A stretch of 64,000 nt of DNA from Buddleja alternifolia (Eukaryota; Streptophyta; Magnoliopsida; Lamiales; Scrophulariaceae). The stretch lies in the NCBI GenBank assembly GCA_019426215.1, contig CM033401.1, positions 18,791,134 to 18,855,133 of the forward strand. The letters are read 5' to 3'. The notes under the pieces were generated by a model. It made no database searches. It saw only the letters and a program-made list of their open reading frames with translations, and was not told the origin of the DNA. This document shows, one piece after another, positions 54,606 through 64,000 of the stretch. Made by a program: the position numbers and the translations under genes. How positions within the stretch are numbered: position 1 is the stretch's first letter; every line of letters begins with the position of its first letter.

Positions 54606-55676
54606 CCAATCAATTAATTTACATTCTCAATTAAGAAAGCAATAGACTTTCTTACAAAGTTATGTGTATGACTCCTTAGGTTCCTTTATGTGTCGGTAGT
54701 AAGAACACTTTCCCGAAGTGTCAGTGTACTTTCCTAAAATAGAAAATACAAGATTAAATCACTCTTTATTTAATTAGGACTTGAATTAATCACCATATTA
54801 AGTCAAAACACTTACAAATCTTGGTAACTATTTAGCAACGGGCCATGAAGACCTGGACATAAACAAAGAGTAAAGATATGCCTTTCATAGTCATGATTCT
54901 TGCGTAAGTAAGATCCTTCCATTTGAACTCCCGATTGAGTCTAGAGCAGTGGCTAGCTCGAAGCTCCATTAAGCTCGATTACTGCGCTCCCCAATACGGT
55001 GAAATTGAGTTTAATCATCTAAATGAGGAAATCGTACGCCTCTTAAGATATCTTACTTCCGCCAAAAATTCCTTAAGTTGACTCACTATGTAAGCATTGG
55101 AGATTCAGTGACTTGGTAAGTCAAAATGGATCTTATCTCGATTCTCATATGTTGTCATACATAATCAACCCATGTCCAAATTATCCCATTAATGACCATC
55201 AAAGTGACCATAAAATAATTCAAGACATGTTCAATTAGTATAAGACATCCTATAGAATCTAAGGACCATGAGGATTACTCTTACACTATATGATTAGTTC
55301 CAGATTCTATTGGGATTCCATTTTATGGCACTTCTTTTGGGGCTGTCCAGTTTATCCATTTTCCAAATGAGAACCCTCATACATGCGCCGGCTTTCACCG
55401 TGCTAGTACCTATGGAATGAGGTACACTCCTCCTAGAGTATGCATCGTACAAGAAAGTCTTTTGGGTTCATCAATATCCCTCAATCTTGATAAAACCTTT
55501 CACGACTTGGAACAGATTTAAGGATCACATCCTTGGAGACATATTTCATCGTTACCATATTTGATGTGCAATGATGTCCTATAGCTTTTGAGTGATCCTT
55601 CGAGACTTTATTCTAAGCAAATTAAGGAATATTCATTAATAAAAAATGGCAGAAAGATAATTGACTTTGATTTCAT
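54606..55676 (-). repeat. Diverged copia LTR fragment (element 2 family)
   Basis: It is recognisably similar along its length to the LTRs of element 2 in the same orientation (for example 17790-18840), but much more diverged. Both ends are lost: element 5 adjoins on the left, and on the right it changes into another LTR family. Confidence 0.8.
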
Positions 55677-56769
55677 CTAATGAATAATTAATTTACATGT
55701 TTCTATTAATATCCAATAAATGGATGGTATCAAATACCTAAAATGCCCCTTGAGATCAACTCCATAATTTTCATTGAAATTAATTTAAGAACGACTCTTT
55801 AGGTTCGTCTCAAATGAAAATTGGGAGGGGATCAAAGTATGTAGGCAACACCTAGCCAGTTGTGTGGCCCCAAATCATAGACCAAATGAGAACAAATGAT
55901 TGGATCATTTCAAACTTTTCTCCTTGTGAATATTATGTGTATAAGCAATTCGTTTTTATTTCACAGTTAAGTAAGAGTCATGGCTCTTGTCTAACTCATA
56001 GATTGGACTATATGCTTAGATTATAATAAGTTGATATTAATGAGTTTCCTCTATTGTCTAATAAAAACAGCTCAAATGCTTTGGCAAAGACTTTGGATCT
56101 CACTTACCTATAACTGCATAGGATATTCACTCATTTATTTACGAGAGAACGAATCTCTTCTAGGACATTGGGAAGACTATTATTTGCCCATCAAGGTCAC
56201 ACTTCGAGGTCGGCTCCACTAAATGGTGAGTTGGGCCTAACTAACCTAATGGCAGGTCCGATGTCACAAGTTTATCTTCAATGTGATTCCTTAGGTCAAA
56301 TGTTGATGCATACCTATCACAGCCAATCAATTCTATTATTGACTGTCAAGAGGGAAACCATGTGACATTATTGATAGTTTGATACGAGTAGGGTTCAAGT
56401 GCATCAATCCCATTAATGCACCTGTAACATAAGCTCCCATTATCGCATAGTGTTTGACTGACACTCACATGTCAAAGCTTACATTATACAAGTTTTGTCG
56501 AACCTTAATGCCTAATTGAGATTTTATGACTTGCGAACACTTTAAGTGTACAAGTATTAAACCTTTCTAGTGTCGTTCTCTTTATCCCATAAAGAGTAGA
56601 AAGTCTACTCTTGCACACATGGACTAGATGTTGAGCACTACTTAACAGTGCCTATAAAATTTATGTTAAACAACGAAATGCCTTTTATTAATTAAAAGAA
56701 TTCACAATTACAAATTCAAAGCCCTACTATAATCTATCATCTTTGAAATTCGTGGGCATCTCCCTAACA
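55677..56769 (-). repeat. Diverged copia LTR fragment (element 1/3 family)
   Basis: On the minus strand it starts TGTTAGGGAGATGCCC (56769) and contains the conserved LTR block (GACTCTTTAGGTTCGTCT at 55793-55810). The join with the other LTR lies in CATCTAATGAATAA, a phrase also present in the solo LTR at 42545. Confidence 0.8.
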
Positions 56770-57568
56770 AGAGTATCTACCTTGTTAATTTTAAGTGTAA
56801 AATCAAAATAGCCTCATTTTGAATAGATAATATCAAAACAATTTCCAGCCACTTTTCTCCCATCGGCTGTCTCTCAAAAAAAAAAAAAAAAAACAAAAGT
56901 AATCATTCTTCCCTCGATTTATTTTTCTTATTTGACATATTTTTCATCTTTTTATTTAACTTCTCATAAGTCTTAAAAAACATGTCGAAATGGCTAAAAT
57001 ATATTACCATATAAAACAAATTAAATTTTTAATTTAATTCTATATCTTTTGTACTTAAACATGCGCATGGAGTGTGCTACGTACCGTTACTAATATATAT
57101 CAAAATATAAATTATTGATTGTCGATATAAATTTTTGGGCAGTCAATCTTTGCTAAATAGGATTAATAATTGTACTAAAAAAGAAAAATGTACATTTTAC
57201 ATGTCAAAAACACATAACCACTTGCAGAATATGCGAGCAAGTGAAACATCGCGTGGGATGGGTTTATTGCGAAAAATAAAAATATCGAGCCCATGATGAG
57301 AAATCGTTTTTTCACATGGGGGTTTTGTGTAGTATGCATTTTGCCGGTTCACTAAAACACAAAATTATCAACTATATATATTCACGTCCAAATTAAGTAG
57401 CAACATTACATCTGCCACCCCTGGATCGTCAGCTTGGTACTTAAGGAACAAGAAACGAATAGCCAGCCAGCCGGCTTCACTAAAACAAGGGGGCCAACAG
57501 CAAATATATATAGCCGACTTCATTTAGATATTATTGGTTTTAATGCCAAATTGATGTGTCACAACGCA
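56770..57568. other. AT-rich intergenic region
   Basis: No gene is seen. It has an A-rich run near 56877-56898 and AT-rich unique-looking sequence. The frame at 57434-57661 spans the start of the duplication and has no recognisable feature. Confidence 0.5.
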
Positions 57569-58027
57569 CAACTCAGCTCCAGCTACTCTGGTAGGCCAAT
57601 GACTCCAAATTTTATCCACTTAAATTCATGGTGGAAGCCCGCAGACAATTCGTTATCATAGCACTAATTTTTTTTTAATTTTTTTTTTGAACAAATCGTT
57701 ATCATAGTCCTAATTTTTTTTTATTCTACTAATGATTCTAGTTTTATCCATTTAGATGTTTGTCATATTCAAATAATTTAAATTTTATGGCTCCTAATAA
57801 TTTTTTATAATTTTTGTTGATTAACTCAAAGATTTTCTTCTTTATCCTCTTTTTTTTCTTTTTTTCCAATATTAATTAGTTAGCAATTAGCTACTCTTAA
57901 CTTGAGTTCTATGACATTAACTCTTATTCTCACTGTTTTGGAAATAGAGTAGCTCGTGTCTTAATACTTACTCTTTTTCTTCACTAGAGGCGGCAGCAGC
58001 AGCACCAACGACGACGACGACGACGAC

Positions 58028-58058
<31 letters not shown>

Positions 58059-58870
58059 TGGACAAGTCGGTTTTACAGAAAAGTATGTAGGAGTCACGAT
58101 CCTTGTCTTACTCTGTCCAGCTGCATGGGCCTACTTTTATATATACAAATATATTCGCAAAAAAAATAAAAAATAATAAGTATATACATATATATATATA
58201 TATATTAAATAGAAATGTTACAAATCATAAAGTATATTACGGTATAATTAAATCAATCGGATATTACTTATATTTTTCCATTGATCGGTATACGTGATTG
58301 TTTGAGTGAGGGTTTTGTGAAAGGTCGATGAAGTTAATTTAATGTCTTGAATCTTGATAAGAAAAAGGTGATCACAATCAATGAAATTAACAATTTTCGT
58401 GTGTTCAAAAAAAATAAAAAATTAACAATTTTCTTTAGAAGAAATAGTATAATGTTTATTAAGAAATGTCAGCAGTTATAACATCTGGAACATATTATTA
58501 TTGTTGTGGGATGATTGTTTAATTGCTATGTACATATAATATATAAGACTCGAGCGATCGGTGTAATTTCCTTGCTTTCTATATCGTGAATATTTGAATT
58601 AGGTTATATTTGTGCCCCAAAGAGTGTTTTTTGGGTATGTTAAATTAGTTGTGTCAATTAATACCATTTTGTGTATTATTTTTGGTTTTTTTTTTTTTGG
58701 GTATCTTCTAGAAAGTAATGGAAAATAATTTTTAAGTTAATCAAAATGTTACTATCAGTTCACACTCAATTTTTAATAATTTACATAAAATAATTTACTA
58801 CTTAACGTACCAAAAGAATTAAAATCGTTATTTTGCTTCAATTTTAAAAGTCCAAGAAATTTGTCACAAA
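57569..58870. repeat. Segmental duplication, copy 1
   Basis: This matches 59609-62029 in direct orientation, 2040 bp apart at the start (ACTCAGCTCCAGCTACTCTGG against ACTCAGCACCAGCTGCTCTGG) and through the phrase GTCCAAGAAATTTGTCACAA at the end. It is non-coding and holds a compound CAG/ACG/AAT microsatellite (57991-58058) and a TA run near 58185-58205. It lacks the TRIM insertion. Confidence 0.88.
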
Positions 58871-58933
58871 AGAATTCAAAATTTTAATTTCTTGACATAA
58901 GAACAAATTAGGATAATTTAGTTCGAAAGCTAA

Positions 58934-59500
58934 GGCTGTGTTTGGATGTGTTTTTATTTCATTTTCAACGATCATTTCCTAAAATGTATGAGGAAATGAG
59001 TTTTTTTATTTTTGTGTGAAAATGTAGGCATGTTTTATTGTATTTCTGAAATCGGATGGAATTGATGATTTGATGATGTGTGCAATGATTAATTTAGTTA
59101 AAAATAATGATTACTTGAATAGTAAAGATAAAATAATAGATAATATTTATTGATTAAATATATTTGTAAGTAAAAATGACAAAAATTGACGCAAAAAAAA
59201 AAAAGAATTAAAAATACTCAAAATGGGACTTAAAATGTGCACAAAATTATGGAGGTTAATACTATGTATTTTAATCCCTTCTACACCACAATTGCTGCTG
59301 AAAATAAGTTTTTTTTTAAAGAGATGTGAGAGATATAAAACTTTGAGTGTAATTTGGTAAAATGAAATGTAATTTTTGGAGAATATAAAAGTAGAAAATG
59401 AAAATAAGTGTATTTTCAGTTAAAAATGGTGTAAAATATGTATTTTTCATTTCAAATGAAAACGAAAATAAAAATATGGCTTTGAAATCACAAACAAACA
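58934..59500. mobile_element. Second copy of the Tourist-like MITE, degenerate
   Basis: It begins GGCTGTGTTTGGATGTG after a TAA (58931-58933) and ends in ATCACAAACAAACA before a TAA, and shares its first 60 bp closely with the MITE at 6501. The right terminus has lost its last bases, and the inside is longer and diverged. Confidence 0.7.
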
Positions 59501-59608
59501 TAAAAATTTCAACCGTGTTACATTATAAGTTAATGCTTTGATTTTTCAGTGAAAACTGGTGGAATGAATTGTTGGAACTTAAGTTAACCGGTGAAAACCC
59601 AATCCCAA

Positions 59609-62029
59609 AAACTCAGCACCAGCTGCTCTGGTAGGCCCAAACTTTGTTCACTTAAATTCATGGTGGAGGCCCGCAGACAATTCGTTATCATAGTACTAAT
59701 TTTATTCTACTAATGATTCTAGTTGTATCCATTTAGATGTTTGTGATATTCAAATAATTTAAATTTTTTTGGTTCCTAATGATTTTTTATAATTTTTGTT
59801 GATGAACTCAAACATTTTCTTTTTTATCCTTTTTTTCCCCCTCATATTAATTAATAAGCAATTAGCTACTCTTACTTGAGACCTACGACATTAACTCTTA
59901 TTCTCACTATTCTCGCTGTGTTGAAAAAAAGTAGGTCGTGTCTTAATACTTACTCTTTTTCTTCACTAAGGGGCAACAACAACAACAATAAGAATAATAA
60001 TAATAATAATAATAAGAAGAAGAAGAAGAAGAATATGGACAAGTCGGTTTACAGAAAAGTAAGTAGAAGTTGCGATCATTGTCTTAGTTTGCATGGGCCT
60101 ACTTTTATATATACGAATATACACATATATATTCACCCCCCAAAAAAAGAAAGTGTATATATATATATATATATATATTAAATAGGAAATGTTACAAATC
60201 ATAAAGTATATTACGGTATAATTAAATCAATCGGCTATAACTTATATTACGGTATGATAAAAAAAAAGTATATTACGGTATAATTAAATCAATCGGCTAT
60301 TACGTATATTTCCATTGATTGGTATACGTGATTGTTATATATATATTAAATAGGAAATGTTACAAATCATAAAGTATATTACGGTATAATTAAATCAATC
60401 AGCTATTACTTATATTTCCAATGATTGGTATACGTGATTGTTTGAGTGCGGATTTTGTGAAAGGTGGATGAAGTTTGTTAGATATTATTATTGCTCTCCT
60501 AATTAGATTAGTATTATTATTGCTTTCCTAGTTAGACTAGTATTCTTATTACCTTATTTATCTTTTACCTTCTTTATAGTTTAGGAAACTTCCTTGTATT
60601 TTCTCTCTCTTGTAACTCTATAAATATGTTACTCAATAATACAAGTTCCCTACGGGGGTTTCTCTAATCTAACATGGTATCGAGCTAAGGGGTTTCTTCT
60701 TTCAACCCTCATGATCTATCGCTTCCGCTAACCTCTACCATTGCCGTCCCCGTCCGGCTTCCTTTTTTTTTTCTTCTCTTCTTCCCACACACAACAATGG
60801 CAGCCCACCACTTTTCCTGTAGTGCAGCTTCTGCCAACAAATCTTTCTTTCTTCTTTCTTTTTCTGTTTTCATTCTTTCCACATCTCTAATTCTTAGCCA
60901 CTTTCATGGCGTTGAATTGCGAGATGTTCAATTCCTAATTTCTTTTTTTTTCTGAATCTTAAAAATTCTTTTTCCACCCATATAAGTATATATGGGTTCT
61001 TTTGATTGTTGTTAACATAGAAGAATAGCCATCTTTTTTATTCTCTAATATTTTCTTTCTTTCTCTCTGGCCATGTTTTATCGCCGCCGTTTGATCAGTC
61101 GCCGCCTCTATCACTGCCTCCGTTTGATTTGCCGCCGCTTGTTGAAGATTAAATCTATCAACCAAGAAGGCAAAGAAAATAAAAGATACTGCTAAGAAGC
61201 ATTCTCTACACCAAAAGAGTACCATCCCGACTTCTTGGTTTTTCATTCCAGTCTCAGCGTTCGAGACCTCACGTTTCAACTGCGAGGGAGTGTTAGATAT
61301 TATTATTGCTCTCCTAGTTAGATTAGTATTATTATTGCTTTCCTAGTTAGACTAGTATTCTTATTACCTTATTTATCTTTTACCTTCTTTATAGTTTAGG
61401 AATCTTCCTTTTATTCTCTTTCTCTTGTAACTCTATAAATATGTTACTCAATAATACAAGTTCCCTACGGGGGTTTCTCTAATCTAACAAAGTTAATTTA
61501 ATGTCTTGAATCTTGATAAGAAAAACGTGATCACAATCAATGAAATCAACAATTTTCGTGTGTTCAAAATTTTTTTTTTTAACAATTTTCTTTAGAAGAA
61601 AAAGGATAATGTATATTAAGAAATGTCAGCAGTTATAACATCTGGAACATATTATTATTAGTGTGGGATGATTGTTTAATTACTATGTACATATAATATA
61701 TATATAAGACTCGAGCGGTCGGTGTAATTTCCTTGCTTTCAACATCGTGAATATTTGAATTAGGTTATGTTTGTACCCCAAAGAGTGTTTTTTCGGTATG
61801 TGAAATTAGTTGTGTCAATTAATACCATTTTGTGTATTATTTTTGGGGTTTTTTTTTTTGGGTATCTTCTAAAGAGTAAAGGAAAATAATTTTTAAGTTA
61901 ATCAAAATGTTACTATCAGTTCACACGCAATTTTTAATACTTTACATAAAATAATTTACTACTTAACGTACCAAAAGAAATAAAATAGTTATATTGCTTC
62001 AATTTTAAAAGTCCAATAAATTTGTCACA
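59609..62029. repeat. Segmental duplication, copy 2, with TRIM insertion
   Basis: Same sequence as copy 1 with two additions: a local expansion of a segment of about 110-160 bp between 60182 and 60445 (the phrase AAGTATATTACGGTATAATT occurs three times), and the TRIM-like element at 60476-61489. A compound AAC/AAT/AAG microsatellite lies at 59973-60034 and a TA run at 60153-60178. Confidence 0.88.
60476..61489 (+). mobile_element. TRIM-like non-autonomous LTR element (1014 bp)
   Basis: Two 199-bp LTRs (60476-60674 and 61291-61489; TGTTAGATATT to TCTAATCTAACA) flank a 616-bp interior. A primer-binding-like TGGTATCGAGCT follows the left LTR and the purine-rich TGCGAGGGAG precedes the right one. 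The target duplication is AAGTT (60471-60475 and 61490-61494). The LTR has a TATA box (CTATAAATATG, from 60618). The interior has no recognisable retroelement protein; a minus frame (60959-61279) is probably chance. Copy 1 of the duplication keeps the empty site. Confidence 0.93.
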
Positions 62030-62033
62030 ACAA

Positions 62034-62592
62034 TGATGGATTTGGTGGAGTCGAATCAAAATAGGGTCAAGAAAAGGAGCCAAAATAGATTCAAGAAGGG
62101 TCGGGGTTGACCAGGATCACAAAAGGATAAGAAGGAGTCGAAAAATTGAAGTTGGGAAATGCAGATACACATAGTTGCGCCCAGGCAACCAGCAGTGGCA
62201 CCCAGGCGCCACATTGGCTGCGCCCAAAGTAGCGCGCTGGTAGTGTGTTTTTTCGTTGTTTTTTCCTATTTTGGCAGATTTTGACATAATTTTGAGTCCT
62301 ACTTTGATTGGAATTGTTTCCTGTTGTGTTAGGAATTATTCCATAGTTGTTTGGGATTGTTTTCCTAATTTGTTAGGGTTTAGACTTCTCCACCATTATA
62401 AATATGAGAACTCTACTTGTAATTCATTGATGTACTCATTGAGAAATAAAGATGTAGTCTAAGCTGGCTCGTGGATGTAGGCAAGTTATGCCGAACCACG
62501 TTAAAATTCTCGTGTTTTCATCTTCATGTTTAGGCTTAGGTTTTCTTGTTTCTTGATTATTCTTCGTGCTCTGAAGCCTACCATTTCTAACA
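62034..62592 (+). repeat. 5' LTR of element 6
   Basis: It includes a GC-rich motif cluster in U3 (62172-62235: GCGCCCAGGCAACC, GCACCCAGGCGCCA, GCGCCCAAAG), a TATA box (ATTATAAATATG near 62395) and a polyadenylation signal AATAAA (62445-62450). Confidence 0.86.
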
Positions 62593-63809
62593 ACTAGTAT
62601 CAGACCCATAGGTTGTAGATTTAGGAAAAACGCGTCTTTAAATCTAGATCTTTGGGGAAGTGTGTTTTGGTAAACACGGATTTGGTAGTGGGAATGATGG
62701 TAGGAGAAGGAAGAATAATCAAGCTCGACGATTTCGTTGTAGGGAACACGAATTAAGGTCGTGGTGAATCCGGAGAAGATGACAGAGGAGGATGAGATCG
62801 GGTAGATCGTCAACCAAAGAAAAGTAATCCCGTTGAATGTTAACGAGAAAAAGTTGGAAAATCGTGGTGCCAGCAGAGGCAGATCCGCAGCAGTAGAGGT
62901 AGATTTGTGTTATCGGGTAGGTAGAACACGAAGCCAGTGGGAGCAGTTATGATGCCAAAGACAGATCCGTAGAGTCAAAGGTCGGAGAGCAAACTCATGT
63001 TTCTGAGAGGGAGCGAATGAGTTGCTAGATCGAGGGGGCAGAGCTATGGTGCCAAGAAAGCAAATCCACCGAGCCAGAGGTCAGAATGATAGAATCGGTC
63101 CGAGAGGGTAGAGCCATGTAGTCGAGAGACCAGAGGGCAGGGTTGTGGAGGTATGACCACGTAGAGAGAACCATAAAGACAGGAAACGGTGCCTGGAGGG
63201 GTTGACCGTGGAGTCGAAAGTCATGGTGGCAGGAAGCGAAAATCGGGTAGGTAGATTCGCAGAGCATCGGGTTTATTGGCAGAGAGATGTGACATAGCTC
63301 GTGGAGTGGGAGCTCAAGCAGATAAGTCAACAGCCCGAGTTAGCCATTGAAAAACTAAGTAGGCAGATGGATCAGACATTGCTCATGCAGGGGCATAGAG
63401 CAGATATATGAGGGATCCGAGATTGTCGTTGAAAAAGTCCTTGGGGGAAAGATGTCAGTGGACGGGTAGACCGAGGCGGTTTGAGTGTGACATGTTCGGG
63501 TTTTAGAGTAACCTATATCCGAGGTCAGATGGATCGAGATGGATATGCCACGATATTCAGGAGTTGACTGATCACCAAAAGAATAGGGTAGTGGCGAGGG
63601 TTCAAAAGGGAGGAACGATTTTCACAAAGAGAGTTCGTCAAGTGGGTGACACTAAAGGATGAATGAATTGAAGAGACATGGAGAGGTCTTGGGGTTTGAT
63701 CTCCATTGGGTTTGGGGATGGGTCGAATAGACTAAGGTTCACTTAGGAAAAGTGAAGTGATGGTTCAAGTTGAGTTCGGGTTATTTTGATCAGTCTCCAA
63801 GTGAGAGAT
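62593..63809 (+). other. Interior of element 6
   Basis: Non-coding and purine-rich. A phrase of the type TGCCA-AGACAGATCC-GAG-AGAGGT recurs in degenerate form near 62868, 62951 and 63049. The minus frame 63025-63330 crosses this repeat and has no domain I recognise. Confidence 0.6.
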
Positions 63810-64000
63810 TGATGGGTTTGGTGGAGTCGGATCAAAATAGGGTCAAGAAGAGGATCCAAAATAGATCTAAGAAGGGTCGGGGTTGACCGAGATCACAAAA
63901 GGATAAGAAGGAGTTGAACAATTGAAGTTGGGAAGTGCAGATACACATAGTTGCGCCCAGGCGCCACATTGGCGGCGCCCAAGCGCCGAAGGCAGAAAGG
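63810..64000 (+). repeat. 3' LTR of element 6, partial
   Basis: The first 191 bp match the start of the 5' LTR, including the palindrome cluster, which here reads GCGCCCAGGCGCC and GCGCCCAAGCGCCG (63953-63988). Confidence 0.88.

Larger units (their letters stand above)
62034..64000 (+). mobile_element. Element 6, non-autonomous LTR element, cut by the window end
   Basis: The 5' LTR is 62034-62592 (559 bp, TGATGGATTTGG to CATTTCTAACA), followed by TAGTATCAGACCC, a primer-binding-like sequence. The interior (62593-63809) has no recognisable gag or pol; its frames are unremarkable, and it is purine-rich with degenerate repeats. The purine-rich CAAGTGAGAGA (63798-63808) precedes the 3' LTR, which starts TGATGGGTTTGG at 63810 and runs off the window. 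Confidence 0.85.

Noticed and set aside
57434..57661. 75-codon plus frame
   Set aside because: Crosses the border of the segmental duplication and is not kept in the second copy.
60959..61279. 106-codon minus frame in the TRIM interior
   Set aside because: No similarity to Gag or Pol; low-complexity Ala/Lys segments; interior of a non-coding element.
63025..63330. 101-codon minus frame in element 6
   Set aside because: Lies over degenerate internal repeats with no recognised domain.

Overview
This window is plant nuclear DNA, most likely from a eudicot with a repeat-rich genome. The evidence is one AT-rich, intron-poor host gene of a plant-specific family set among nested Ty1/copia and Ty3/gypsy LTR retrotransposons, a Tourist-like MITE and a TRIM-like element. 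Lineage below eudicot cannot be fixed from the sequence. There are no prokaryotic genes, rRNA, tRNA or CRISPR arrays.

Layout. 1-2540 is AT-rich intergenic DNA with short repeats and a perfect 149-bp tandem duplication. 2638-3201 is the only convincing host gene, a serine-rich protein with a TATA box upstream. About 3700-11734 is a decayed Ty3/gypsy element of the Tat/Retand type (gag, protease, RT, RNase H, second RNase H, integrase with an apparent intron, then an antisense ORF with its own intron). A MITE with TAA duplication sits between its protease and RT. 11735-12193 is an orphan Tat gag start. 12194-29053 is copia element 1 (minus strand), split by a solo LTR (13806-15492, duplication CTTCT) and by a complete copia element 2 (minus strand, 16809-26564, duplication CTTTC). 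29054-37190 is copia element 3 (plus), its 3' LTR cut short. 37191-48965 is Athila-type gypsy element 4 (plus), with a solo copia LTR inside its pol (41850-43628, duplication GATGC), no integrase, and a downstream ORF2. 48966-54605 is a second Athila derivative, element 5 (minus), without RT, RNase H or integrase. 54606-56769 is a chimera of two copia LTR families. 57569-62030 is a diverged direct duplication whose second copy carries a TRIM-like element (60476-61489, duplication AAGTT) and whose first copy shows the empty site. 62034-64000 is the left part of a non-autonomous LTR element running off the window.

The elements do not cooperate; they are layers of insertion, and the target duplications give the order. 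None of the pol genes is open from end to end.

The most unusual signal is non-coding. The leaders of copia elements 2 and 3 each carry, about 180-490 bp upstream of gag, a series of hairpins whose loops are nearly identical and whose stems are different sequences that still pair (covariation). The two Athila elements each carry a private palindromic motif (GGCGCCTAGGCGCC-like in element 4, ACGTTCGAACGT-like in element 5) clustered at the same three places: LTR just upstream of the TATA box, gag-protease linker, and the spacer before ORF2. The Tat element has a third motif of the kind (CTCGT-loop-ACGAG). I know no name for these arrays. Coordinates of decayed domains are approximate to a few tens of bases.
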